A DNA stretch of 64,000 nucleotides, taken from assembly GCF_022539665.2 (NCBI RefSeq), contig NC_081338.1:4773679-4837678 (forward strand), in the 5' to 3' direction. Numbering within the stretch: position 1 is the first letter of the stretch; the number at the start of each line of letters is the position of its first letter. A program made the position numbers and the translations under genes. The notes beneath the pieces are model-generated. The model had not been told where the DNA came from, ran no database searches, and saw only the letters and a program-made list of their open reading frames with translations. This document shows, in pieces, positions 14,301-24,402 of the stretch. Source of the stretch: Daphnia carinata (taxonomy: Eukaryota; Arthropoda; Branchiopoda; Diplostraca; Daphniidae).

Positions 14301-14687
14301 TCGTTAAGTTGGCTACGCCTCATTGGTCTGGACCGACACATCACCTTCGCATCCGGCTGGAAGCGGATGTTGGGCATCCTCTCTTTTCCACCCGCCAGTG
14401 GTAGCATACAACTCGGCACGTACGGCTCGCTGACTGCTAGAACCATTTATTCCGTGGTAGAGGGGACGAGAGCCCTTTTCATCTCCATCACCCTTGCTCT
14501 TTTCTATGAGCTAGATCTATACAAACACACGGCCGTTCCGTCACTTCTTCTTCCTCTTAGATACCAATATATTTATAGCGTCCCCTTCCATCAGGCCATT
14601 CCCCCTTTTTCCCGGTCTCCTTATTCAGTTGTGCGCTTCCAACAGCCACACGTGGTAAAGAAATATTTATAAACATATAATATAGAA

Positions 14688-14712
14688 AGAGAGAGAGAGA
14701 GAGAGAGAGAGC
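14688..14712. repeat. (GA)n microsatellite at the edge of the repeat-rich zone
   Basis: About 12 GA units. It is the last long dinucleotide repeat before the sequence character changes at about 14.9 kb. Confidence 0.85.
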
Positions 14713-15330
14713 CAACCACCATAACAATGGCAGTAACGACGTGTCCCCTTCGACGTCGGTGGCAGACGATTGATGAGCCAGCTCAGTTTTTGAGTTGACT
14801 CGATCTGCTGTCCAATGATGATGGCGACATTGTATATACATCCCGGAGTGCGGCCAAAAAGGCCCACAGTGCACTAAATAAAAATATTGATTATTGCCAG
14901 CAAACTGTGCCAGTTACACTTGCGTCAGAGCTATACGGTTGCCGAAGGATGATTGCTTGTTGATGGTGGACAAGCACCATGCGTAAATATTCGTTCTCGA
15001 ATAGCGCTATACCTATAAGATTATTGTTTTATGTTCTGTTTTGTTATCTTAGGGGTGCATTCAGTGTAGGGTGAAATGGGTTAAGCACTGTGATCATCGA
15101 TCATAATCATCTGCGTAATTTTAAAAGCAATGAACATAACTCATTTGCAAGTTTGTCTACTAAGCTACGGTTCTCTGTAAAGTTAAATGCTAAGGTGTGA
15201 CATACCAATGTAGAGGTAATAATTAACTCGTCATCATTCTAATAAGAAATTATGAATACCCGTAGTTGGATATAATCAATGGCAAACCTTTTATTTTATG
15301 TTTTACTTTAATATCTTTGAGTAGCCTGCA

Positions 15331-15343
15331 GCGCCATCTACGA
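15331..15343 (-). promoter_or_regulatory. CTCF/YY1-like motif
   Basis: The minus strand reads TAGATGGCGC, matching the known CTCF core (CCASYAGRKGGCRS) at its conserved centre. This is a motif match only. Confidence 0.3.
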
Positions 15344-15824
15344 GTAGTTATTATCACTATTATTGCGAGTTTGTTTAACAAGAAATTATAAACCATCTGG
15401 CATCGCTGTTCCACCTTCGGTCGTCTGCCTGTCATTTCCGTTGCAAATCGTTTTAGTGGGACAGTCGACACGTTGCGGACGAGACAGGTAGACGGAGTCT
15501 TACATGGATGGCAACGGAAAAATGCCATGCGTGTTCATTATTTCGGTTTGTCAGTGAGCAGCTAATGGAAGATTAAATACTGTAATCAATCGTGGAATGT
15601 TTAAGGTAAAGATATTATATTTCTCTAACATATGAGTTTTATTCAAGGTTACAGTTGATGCGAAGTAAGTAATGATTTAAATAAGTGTAAACTGGATCTA
15701 GAGCTGAAGCCAATGTAAAGATTTCGCAATGCTGTAATATTAAGTTTCCCAATAGGGATTCTATTAAAACTAGGAATATGATCAGTGTAATAAGATTTCT
15801 CTATTAATGGCGCGAATTTGAATG

Positions 15825-15838
15825 ACACTAGATGGCGT
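15825..15838 (+). promoter_or_regulatory. CTCF-like motif
   Basis: ACACTAGATGGCGT matches the CTCF core consensus at nearly all positions. It is one of several copies between 15.3 and 18.2 kb. Confidence 0.35.
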
Positions 15839-16338
15839 GCGCGTCGGGGAGTTGGTTCGTAAATGTTTTTGAATGTTATTCGTTTGGTAGAATTTGACCT
15901 TGTTGATCGCGTACCTAGCAGTGCAAAGTGATCTTAATTTGCCAAGATAATGGTACGAGGTATGAGAGCATCACGTTTTCACTTTTAGGTGTTTTTATTT
16001 TTTAGGTAAGAGTATGAAGTATATACCAGAAGCAACGCCAGCTATGCATATTACGCTCCAGAGATGGCGTTCGGTTCCAAATCGCCACTACGCTCTGGTA
16101 TATGACACTTTTCACTCGCCACTCTGCTCTGGATCCGGCCTTGCTAACGGATTGGCGCTGTCTGTTGCTGTACTGGTGGTGAACATAACTCCATCTTGAG
16201 AGCTTAACATACGGAGCTTAAACTCTTCTCAGCAACATGTAACTCATTTATTTCTTCTAGTATACTTCGTGGCAAGAGCATGAAACTATGAAACCGGCAT
16301 TCAAAGTTTACTACATCAACATTTAGTAAACTGGTGGT

Positions 16339-16352
16339 TTCGCTAGATGGCA
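16339..16352 (+). promoter_or_regulatory. CTCF-like motif
   Basis: TTCGCTAGATGGCA shares the CTAGATGGCA core with the array at 17.85 kb. Motif match only. Confidence 0.3.
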
Positions 16353-17849
16353 AGCCGCTGCAAACTCTAACTGAAAGACGGGTATGACAATTATCTTGCG
16401 ACTTGTGACAGTCATACTGTAGGTATCGTTTAATGTCTAACCCGTTCATAAGGAATAAAATATACTACTACTATGAACTATGAAGTTCATAAGGATGGAT
16501 AGTTGGCCCATCATTCACACAATTTTCTTGTTCAGGCAAGAAGTGTTTTGTTCTGTCAAAAGCTAGTGACACCTCGTATTCACTGAGTGGTGGGACTAGT
16601 TGTAAAAAGAAGCACACTAGATTTCTACGCAACCGCTAAATGATTCAAGGTGATTTTTCAATTAGTTTATTAATGGTAAGAAGGCATAAGTGTTTGTGTG
16701 ATTAATGATTAACTTTGGCTTTCTACAGTAATGTGCAATGGAACGGGTAATTGGTTGCTCCGTAGAGAAAGGTAACTTATATAAATTGAGTTTTCATCAG
16801 CTAATTTTAGGAAATACTCAAAATAAAACAGACTGTAAAACAAAATTGTTGTCACAGCAGGAAAGCGGATAAAATGCATTACATCAAGTGAATGTTGCTG
16901 TCAAAGTATTTGAACTTTTTGGATTTTTGTCTGACCTGAAAGTGCCCAAAAAATATGCCCTTAGTGACATTGTAAGAGCATATAGTTCTTCAATAGAAGA
17001 CAGTGTTCACAAATGCATCAAAGTGCAGAGTAGGTCTTCACATAAATTTATGGTAATTTAATCAATGATCTTTCCCATTCTTCCCCGCAGATATCGGGGC
17101 AAGTTTGAAAAAGTTTGTGTACAATCCTAATTGAGGGATGTGTGCTGCCTTCATTTTATGCCAAGTTCCACGATATCTGATTGTCAGACTGGAAAGTAAA
17201 ATAAGTTGGTTGGTCTGGGTGGATAGTTCAATATAAAAGTTGAAGCTCAGAATTACACCAAGTGCCTTCGGTTATTACGTCGAATCCAACGAACCAGCAG
17301 TAGGGAACTACAATTACGGCAAACGTTTGATCAAAATGAATTTAGATAATTAAAGCGAGAGCCGTCTGCATCTAAAGAGGCCACATGCAATTGTAATAGA
17401 GAGAACAAGGAGCTAGGCTAGTTTGAAACATTCTTTCAATAAGGTACATTAGTTTTGATTAATTTGTCTCTACTGATTCTGATTTTGCTAATCAAGGTGT
17501 AAACGGAAATTTGTTTTGTAACACCTAAGTAATGCGGAAATTCTTCGCTACCTGTGAAGCCGTTGCGAGTTACCGTTTGAAAAGTAAATTGTGATTTAAA
17601 AGGTTTAAAGTAATATTCTCTACATAGATAATTGTGTGTGAAGCGCCGCGTTTCCTGTCTGTTGAAAAAAAACTCGCCTAGAAATCAGTAAGCTAGTTTA
17701 CGCAAAATTTAAAATTATGTTTTACGGATTTGTTGTCACAAGATAGCAATGTGCTGGATGCTAATTAGTTAGGGCTAATTCACGTTTTTCCATCGTTAGG
17801 TAGCCGAAACCAATTTGTCGCGAACAGGGATAACTTCCATGCGTTTTAG

Positions 17850-18222
17850 ACCGCTAGATGGCCTATATGTTTCCTTCCTGCAACGGCAGATGGTACTACG
17901 TTAAAGTGGTTCTTGGGCCAGAGGTTAGATGGCAGTCGCATCATAGGTATTTCCAATTGCTAGATGGCAGTGTCGCGTGTGTTTCTTGTACCGGACACCA
18001 GATGGCATCATAAAATGTTCTTTCTTCCGGACACTAGATGGCACGTAAAGAGATTCTTCTTCCGACACTAGATGGTCGCTACAAATGTGGTTTTTAGTCG
18101 CAAGATGGCATGTCAAATGTTTCTCCTGCCGTGCACTAGATGGCATTGTTAAAAACGTTTCTTAACCTACACGTTAGATGCCAGTCGAAAAACTTTGTTG
18201 TTTCTAACCGCTACATGGCACC
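17850..18222 (+). repeat. Tandem array of about 11 CTAGATGGCA units with a 32-39 bp period
   Basis: The core (C)NCTAGATGGCA recurs, always in the same orientation, starting near 17,851, 17,883, 17,922, 17,957, 17,994, 18,030, 18,064, 18,098, 18,132, 18,171 and 18,208. Spacers average about 36 bp and share a T-rich tail (TTTCTTCTTCCGG-like), so this is an old minisatellite. The core is clearly better kept than the spacers: variants are mostly single changes, such as CCAGATGGCA, GCAAGATGGCA and GTTAGATGCC. The core fits the CTCF consensus and partly the YY1/Pho consensus (AAGATGGC). The array ends about 60 bp before the first pseudogene exon at 18.28 kb. Confidence 0.75.
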
Positions 18223-18274
18223 TGCTGTCTGCACGCGCAAAGATTTGTTTCATTCTGATCCTACTTTTTTTCTG

Positions 18275-19640
18275 CCCAGGGTCACAAGGTAAGTGTTTTC
18301 TTGTATTCCTAGTGTGATTACTTTGATATGGTTTTGTTTAACAGTGCCGAGAAGGATATTTTGCCAGAGTGTCCACAAGCTGGTGGAGGCGGTGGCAGTG
18401 GTCCTTTGACGTCACAAAGTAAGATGAAAATATCGAAAAAGATGTGCGAACTTAACTTCTTGGTTCTTTTTATAGTATGGGGAAGGGCACGTTTCTCGAA
18501 GGATTGTCCACAAGCAAAACCGTGGCGGTGGTGGAAGTGGTACCTCCCATGAGGTAAAAAAAAAAAATAAAAAAAAACCTTTTAAGTGTACATTTTTAAC
18601 GAAGAAGAGGGCCATGTAGCAAGGGATTTTCCAGAAGGAGGAGGCATTGGTGGCAGCAAGTGTTACAACATAAGCACCAATTGTATCTTAACAAGAATGT
18701 TTTATGCTCCAGTGTTCATTGTTTTACCACAGTGTAATGAAGCTGGCCACACATCGCAAAAGCTGCCTGAATATATTAAGTGAATTGACGGGAGATGGAA
18801 AGTCGAGTAAACAATATATTCCAGAAGCTGTGACATGTGAAAGTAGTCTTCCAAGTAAGCCATTTTTCAAACTGTATTTTTGATTTGAAAATATCTATTT
18901 GGTTTGCTTTAGGTTACAGGAAAAGATGTACCTCAATACATTACATCATTCTAAGAAGCAGGCCTGCACCCACTACTACTTCAAAACATTAAGAATTCAG
19001 GCTACATAAAACCAACACCTGTACAGAAAGCTTCATTTACGGTTATTCTTGCCAAAAGAGATTTGATTGCTTGTGCTGTCACGTGCTCCGTCAAAACGGC
19101 AATCCAATTAATTAACGCTGTGTAATTTTGAAACCTCGATGCCCTCGTACCGACTTGATTCGAATGGGTCGGAATGAACTGGGTAAGTTGTAGTAAAAAT
19201 AATTTTGAGTGGGAACGCCGGTGATTACGGCTACTAAAAGGTCTAATTGCATCTAAGATACTCAACAACCCCTTCGTGATATTCGTTGATTAAGTCATCT
19301 AAGATTTAACATTTTTTCATGCAGGTGGTGTACTTGGTACCGGTTTTGAACATATTGTTAGAACAAGGTGTTGCTGGTGCGTCTGATGCCATGGAGCAAA
19401 AGGCAGAAGTTGCAGTTCTCGCACCCACTCGTGAATTGGCCTTTCTAATTCACCGCGAGGCGTGTAAATTCTCCTACAGTTCGGTTTTAAAGTCTGATTA
19501 CATATGGAAGAATTGTCACGAACTATCAACGGTCAAATCTTCAAGCTGGGTGTAATATTGTTGTCGCGACCGCGGTGCGATTCAACGATTTCCTCGACCG
19601 TGGAGTATTTGTCTTGAAAAAGATTGCCGTTCAAGCTGTT
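18275..19640 (+). pseudogene. Vasa-like DEAD-box helicase pseudogene, copy 1 (zinc knuckles plus Q motif to motif Ia)
   Basis: Successive exon-like blocks resemble a Vasa-type RNA helicase with CCHC zinc knuckles. Knuckle remnants are at 18,343-18,412 (CREGYFAR, then ECPQAGGGGG in another frame), 18,478-18,553 (GEGHVSR) and 18,602-18,665 (EEGHVARDFPEGGG, last Cys lost). A further CNEAGHTSQK block follows at 18,732-18,780. Next come a linker (VTGKDVPQYITSF, then a TAA) at 18,913-18,953, the Q-motif region (IKPTPVQKASFTVILAKRD) near 19,004-19,065, and LVPVLNILLEQG and LAPTRELAF (motif Ia) at 19,330-19,445. The Walker A motif AQTGSGKTA is degraded to AVTCSVKTA. In-frame stops and frame changes rule out a working helicase. 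Introns are retained, so it arose by DNA duplication, not retroposition. Motif II (DEAD) is absent from this copy. Confidence 0.8.
18601..19610 (+). repeat. Left arm of an inverted duplication (about 1.0 kb)
   Basis: This stretch matches the reverse complement of 26,601-27,664 at high identity by eye, across both exon-like and intron-like parts. The arms are separated by about 7.0 kb. Homology starts inside the third zinc-knuckle block and ends just after CTCGACCGTGGNGTATTT. Each copy extends further on only one side. Confidence 0.75.
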
Positions 19641-19740
19641 TCTCCGATGTATAAGAAGAGTCATACATATTCGTCCATATTGCAGTCAACCAACGCTGGC
19701 GTCTGGTTGACTTCAACGTTAACCAGTACTATTGATTAAA

Positions 19741-20757
19741 ATGAAAGAAACCGGCTCACAACGAAGAAAGGCAGGAGTTACTATGTTTACTCTGAGTTCC
19801 GTGCATCTACCATTGGTCGTTTTTAGGATTATGCTCCTGATAACGAATGCTGTATTTTCAAAGAAAACCTATTTGACTGGTCAACACTTCAATTTTTTAA
19901 TTTTTGATGTAAGTACCAGTTTAGATGTATTCTCGTTAGAAATAATCGTATTGTCCTAAATGTGCTATTCTTTAGTGAAAATGGTATTTTCGAAGCTTAT
20001 CAATTATTTTTTATTTATTCCGAATTAGCAACCACCTTTCGATACTTAAAAGCGAGGACCGAATGGCACCTACACTTGGACTGGATCGGACCGTTATTTG
20101 GTCGAATGGCTAGCAGCAAAATTAAACTTTACGTAGGTTGAACTTAATTTGTCTGCTTATTTGTTGTTTGTTATTCTAAAAAAATACCCTCTTTATTCCA
20201 CAGGTATTCGTTCGTGCTAATTAATCAAACTATTGCGAATATGTACGGGACGCATGAGGGTTTGTTCTATCAACTCATTAATGATGAGGTAGCGAAAAAT
20301 GGTTTATGCATTGATTTTCAGTAGATAACTTATGTGCATCATGTTTTTTATTTTTAAATTCTGTAAGGGTATCGATGACGTGGCGAACTCTTTCTATTTA
20401 ACGATGGATCGTGAAGCAAGGATGGACTATACTTTCCTGACATGGGGGGATGGATTAAGCCTTGTTGTGCCATGTATCAAGGAATGTGAAGAACACTGAG
20501 TCCGTCTACCATTGATTCAGAATTAAACAGCCAACCCAAAGAAGTAAGCAATATTTAGCAGCAATGAAGTCTTTTTACTTGATTTGGATTTCATATGTTC
20601 TATGTGATGAACATCATGACGAATCAAGGTGATAATCAAATTTTTTTTGCACTTAAGAAATTTTGGTATAATTGGAGGCATTGGTACTGGACTTGGATTC
20701 TTTACGTTTTTGATTGAACAGATTTATTCAAACTACAAGAAGCACAGACATCGTTAG
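19741..20757 (+). pseudogene. Ionotropic receptor (iGluR-like) ligand-binding fragment, probably dead
   Basis: Exon-like blocks joined by good GT-AG sites are 19,741-19,908, 20,029-20,132, 20,204-20,288, 20,368-about 20,470, and a last block ending at 20,757. Translated in phase they give LTGQHFNFLIFD, QPPF, GTYTWTGSDRYLVEWLAAKLNFTYSF, GLFYQLINDE, IDDVANSFYLTMDREARMDYTF and LSLVVP. This is the typical order of the S1 half of an iGluR/IR ligand-binding domain. A hydrophobic C-terminal block (IIGGIGTGLGFFTFLIEQIY) resembles the last membrane helix. An in-frame TAA follows QPPFDT. The pore region (TM1, pore loop, TM2) and the S2 half are missing, so it cannot be a channel. Daphnia genomes have large IR families, so a degraded member is plausible. 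Confidence 0.65.
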
Positions 20758-21260
20758 TTGGCGTTAATTAAAAAAAACAATGCTTCAGTTTGATGGTAAG
20801 CTTGATAAGTGGATAATCCATTAGTAACTTTTTTTTACATTTTGAAAGTAAGCTTGAATGTAGGAGAAAAGTAGCGTTAGATAGTAGTGAAGCTTAGTTT
20901 TGTTTCTTGAAAATTTCGCCATCAACTGCAAGAAGTCTGCAGAAATGTGTTGTTTTTCTTTCTTTTTCAGCATCTGTGTTGAGTTTCCCCATCTGTCGTC
21001 ATCGTCAATAATAAACGTATAGTCAATTTTAACTAATAGTTTAACAACTATTTTCCTGACTTTTTTTATTCAATACTAAGTTATTAACGGGTTTATTCCT
21101 GTTTAACATATAAAATTTTTATCAAATTATTTATGTGTTTCAAGTGCTAACTTTAATAGCGGGGTATGCCCTAAACATATCCCCAACATTTTTGCGTCAA
21201 ATTATATGTTAGCACCGAATACTAGCATTTAACAGTATCAAGCGTCGAATAAAAAATAAG
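20758..21260. other. Intergenic, nothing recognised
   Basis: AT-rich DNA between the IR fragment and the foldback element. No open frame or motif of note. Confidence 0.5.
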
Positions 21261-22224
21261 TAGCAACTTTGTATCAGGAATTTCTACTGCAGACGGTCTC
21301 CCAAACACTATGGCCACCTATTGGTACGATATTCAGTTTTCTACATTGGGTTTCAGCGATCGTCCGGGGCTAGGGTAAGGTCTGCAGCAACTTCCACTTC
21401 TAATACTTCAAATGCCATAAGGTTCACGTGTAAAAGGTATCAATTTCGTAATCCTTGCTTAATTTAGTTAAAAATACATTATTCCGATGCGAAATTGAAC
21501 GCTGATCACGAATATTGGCTCTGTTTTGACATTGGGCTTAACAAAAGGGAGAAAAACGAAGAAAATGACCGTGGGAAAATTGCCTCCAAAACCGTCAAAA
21601 ATTGACCATCGTTGGAATTGCTTGAAAATGACAGAATATACTCAAAATTTTATGCTGATTCCGAGAAAATTGCTATTTTCTTCTTAACATCAACCGTTTT
21701 GGAAATACATAGGATTGAATAACTTTGATGTGTCACGCTAGCGCTGTAGCGTACTGGCGCGCCAGTAGTTTTAAATTCGGTGTATTTCCAAAACGATTGA
21801 TGTTATGAAAAAAATAGCAATTTTCTTGAAATCAGCATTAAATTTTGAGTATATTCTGTCATTTTCAAGCAATTCCAACGATGGTCAATTTTTTACGGTT
21901 TTCGAGGCAATTTTCCCACGGTCATTTTCTTCGTTTTTCTCCCTTTTGTTAAGTTAAATATCAAAACAAAGCCGATATTCGTGATCAGCGTTCAATTTCG
22001 CATCGGAATAATATATTTTAAACTAAAGTAAGCAAGGATTACGAAAATTGATATCTTTTACACGTGAACGTGAAGGCAATTGAATGATTAGAAGTTGCTA
22101 CAGCCCTTACTCTAGCCACGGACGATCGCTGAAACCCAATGTAGAAAACTGAATATCGTACCAATAGGTGGCTATAGTGTTTGGGGGACCGTCTGCAGTA
22201 GAAATTCCTGATACAAAGTTGCTA
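21261..22224. mobile_element. 964-bp foldback element (long inverted repeat with 71-bp spacer)
   Basis: The left arm 21,261-21,709 is the inverted copy of the right arm 21,781-22,224. Both arms begin TAGCAACTTTGTATCAGG at their outer ends and meet at GGAAATACA. By eye the arms are above 90% identical over about 445 bp with few indels. The 71-bp centre carries its own 14-bp palindrome (ACTGGCGCGCCAGT). There is no open frame, no transposase and no clear target-site duplication. The best description is a non-autonomous foldback or MITE-like DNA element. RNA across it in either direction would form a long hairpin. Confidence 0.8.
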
Positions 22225-22544
22225 AATTTAAAATTGCTGAGCTCCCATGTATCAGCATTGGATTATTTGGCTCCACTCAAGATAGTTTCACAACAGTTTC
22301 CTCTTCTTACGCTACTGTCAAAGACAAAATTTAATACAAGATATACCTTGGGGCCATAAGTGATATAGATTCAATGCCAACATAGCTGATTTGATTTTGA
22401 TTCACTAGTCACACTTGTTGCAGTGTTTTACATAAAAAGAAGCAATACATTCCCCATGGTGTCGTGCTTATTTATTTTGTCGGGCTATTTTTCAAGCCCT
22501 AACTTCTTTAACATCGGGAGCTGTTGAGTGAAATAGAACTGGAT

Positions 22545-22605
22545 ACCTTACCAGTAGATGGCTATACTGTTTGATGGATCGTCTGACAGTTTAAATTCAT
22601 TGTTT
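22545..22605. repeat. Degenerate copy of the foldback terminus
   Basis: GGATACCTTACCAGTAGATG and the bases after it resemble the outer 60 bp of the right foldback arm (ATATCGTACCAATAGGTGGC, CTATAGTGTTTG, GACCGTCTG) at roughly three-quarters identity by eye. It lies about 330 bp beyond the element, so it may be an older decayed insertion of the same family. Confidence 0.45.
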
Positions 22606-23570
22606 ACCACATGTAAGTTTGCAGCATTTTTGTTATGCTGGCATGTAATCTAAATTTTGTAATTCTAGGTGATGGCATTCGCGTTACGTTTAAGTCAAGA
22701 TCTACAATGGGATAATTTCGTAGAATAAGTATCTCTGAGAGCTATGTGTTGCAGTATCATGCTGATGGTAAAAGGTGTATTCTATTTTTAATAACTTTTG
22801 AATTTCCTTCTCTGTATGTGCAGTGACGTGACAGTACTGGTTGGTGGTGTTATCTAGGGATAAACCTTTCCATTTTCCCATCCAATCTGTAAGACAGCTC
22901 TGATTGTATAACTACAGCAATATTCCCTGCATAACAAAGGGAATGTTCTCATTTTCTTTAGTGAACTGTTCCCTGTTCCGTTCTTATTGCCATTTTGGCA
23001 ATCGAAGAGGCCCACGAACAATATTGATTTTCTACCAGACTGCCATTCTGCCAAAGATGTCTTCGTAAGTGATTCAGTATTTGATTGATGGTTTAGAGAT
23101 CATGGGTTTATTAAATAAAACATCTTTAATTACAGAAAGGAAAATTCCAAATGATAAACCCATCAGTATCATTAAAATGATATGGATATTTTGGTCCAAC
23201 CCTCACACATGGTGTGTTCCAAGTAAAGTGTGTAGATGAATTCTCATGGAAAATGTGATCCAAGCCTTCCATGTAACGGTATTTGTTTCATTTAAAGCGA
23301 AGCACAAAAATTGGTTCACATCTATTCTGTGGTCACATTTTATCTTGATCTTAATTTCTCTTTCATTCCAGGCTCCTTGATGACATTTTGCAGCTAACCG
23401 TAAAAGATGTTCAGCCATTATATTTCCCTGTTTAAGAATAGAAGACGAAAAGAGATGCTAAATTTTCAAAGAACGCTACTCAGAAGACACGGCTAATTGC
23501 TGATTCATCCCGAACAGTAAAGAGTTTTATTCTCATAAATTCAAGTGCATATCTGGGCTCCCTTCTTTCT
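22606..23570. other. Intergenic, no gene recognised
   Basis: Short open frames on both strands (for example one with IAILAIEEAHEQY near 22,984-23,022), but none has a recognisable domain or a consistent splice pattern. It may hold further decayed gene debris. Confidence 0.4.
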
Positions 23571-23830
23571 GTGGCCCCGTTTCCCCTAAATTTCTAATAA
23601 GCCCGTAGGGGGTCATGCCCCTACTGTGATCAGCAGTTAAAGGTTGTGAGCGCGCTGTCCGGAAAGGGGACGTGGGGGTCCCCCTGGCTCGATGATATCT
23701 TTTGGAGGGCCTTGGGGCTACCCAAAAATCCGAATAACGGTTAATCGCTCACGTGAAAACTTGTCCTTATCATCACTCTTCATCCTTTTCCGGCTTCTCT
23801 TAGCCACGCACCGGGTAATCTCCCCGGTGA
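23571..23830. mobile_element. GC-rich structured repeat-like patch
   Basis: More GC-rich than its surroundings and full of short perfect hairpins: GTAGGGGGTCATGCCCCTAC and, at the right end, CACCGGGTAATCTCCCCGGTG. No open frame. Such compact structured patches often belong to the untranslated ends of retroelements, but no element family was recognised. Confidence 0.35.
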
Positions 23831-23889
23831 GTCAACTAAGGTAGGGGGAGACTACTCATGTGGTAGAGTTTCCTCCTATCTTAGTTGAC
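23831..23889. repeat. 59-nt near-perfect hairpin
   Basis: Arms of about 25-27 bases (GTCAACTAAGGTAGG on the left, CCTATCTTAGTTGAC on the right) pair with only a few mismatches around a short loop (near TCATGTG). Size and pairing fit a pre-miRNA-like stem, but it also fits the end of a MITE. No expression evidence is available here. Confidence 0.5.
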
Positions 23890-24020
23890 ACAAAAAAGAT
23901 TTTACATCAATAAAAATTTTTTTTTTTTTTTTAAACCCAAAAATATATTTGCTTATTTTGTCTTTACTCACTTTAACTTATGCGTCTACAATCGGTCCAC
24001 ATGAGGCTTTTTTTTTTTTG

Positions 24021-24095
24021 CTGGTATTCACCATCCTGAGATTCGAACCTTAGACATTTCACATTACAGTCGAACGCTCTACCATTGAGCCACTG
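24021..24095 (-). repeat. tRNA-derived sequence (SINE head or decayed tRNA)
   Basis: The minus strand shows a good A box (TGGCTCAATGGTAGAGCG) and B box (GGTTCGAATCT) at tRNA spacing. The T stem and anticodon stem are mismatched, so it does not fold as a normal tRNA. This is typical of a tRNA-derived SINE head or a pseudo-tRNA. Confidence 0.55.
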
Positions 24096-24185
24096 TCTAG
24101 TATACAAGTAATAATTCGAATTTGAAAGCGTATCGACTTATCAACCATAAACAAAGTTATTAAGAAAGAAACTCTTTGTTTATGT

Positions 24186-24262
24186 ATGTTGTAGTTGGCT
24201 CAATGTTAAAGTGTTGAACTGATACGCTGGAGGTCTAGGGTTCGATCCCCAATCCAATTCAG
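24186..24262 (+). repeat. Second tRNA-derived sequence, opposite orientation
   Basis: An A-box-like TTGGCTCAATGTTAAAGTG and a B box GGGTTCGATCCCC lie at tRNA-like spacing on the plus strand, about 95 bp from the previous one and divergent to it. The cloverleaf is imperfect (TTAAAGTG in place of TAGAGC). Confidence 0.5.
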
Positions 24263-24402
24263 AATATACTCACATAAATTAAAACAAACTTCATGTAAAA
24301 ATATAAGTTTTTATTGTCCCTCCATCCTCCCACAAATCCTCCACTTACATTTACATCTTACAACACAACACAATACAAGACATACATAAATAACTAATTA
24401 AC

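Larger units (their letters stand above)
206..14900. other. Gene-free, microsatellite- and homopolymer-rich intergenic DNA
   Basis: I see no exon I can support here. The stretch is crowded with A/T homopolymers of 10-20 bases, a 24-base G run, and CT, CA, TA and GA repeats. Open frames are short, rich in Phe/Lys from homopolymers, and show no family similarity. Two patches are somewhat freer of homopolymers: 3,220-3,390, and 7,560-7,800, where a short frame ends in YSSPRQYPSPFS. Neither could be tied to a gene. The region lies upstream of the minus-strand His-rich exon, so it may hold its promoter and enhancers. That is inference from position only. Confidence 0.6.
14900..17849. other. Intergenic stretch without a recognisable gene
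   Basis: AT-rich, with few homopolymers and no dinucleotide arrays, in contrast to the left 14.9 kb. No open frame has recognisable similarity. Three separate copies of a TAGATGGC-type motif occur here and are listed separately. Otherwise I see nothing I can assign. Confidence 0.5.

Noticed and set aside
14208-14672. 154-codon plus-strand open frame
   Set aside because: No recognisable domain, starts in a T run, and minus-strand frames are open over much of the same interval. I could not choose a strand.
17850-18222. Regularly spaced repeats that might suggest a CRISPR array
   Set aside because: The repeat core is only about 10-12 bp, units vary in length, spacers share a T-rich tail, and the window is eukaryotic. 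It is a minisatellite.
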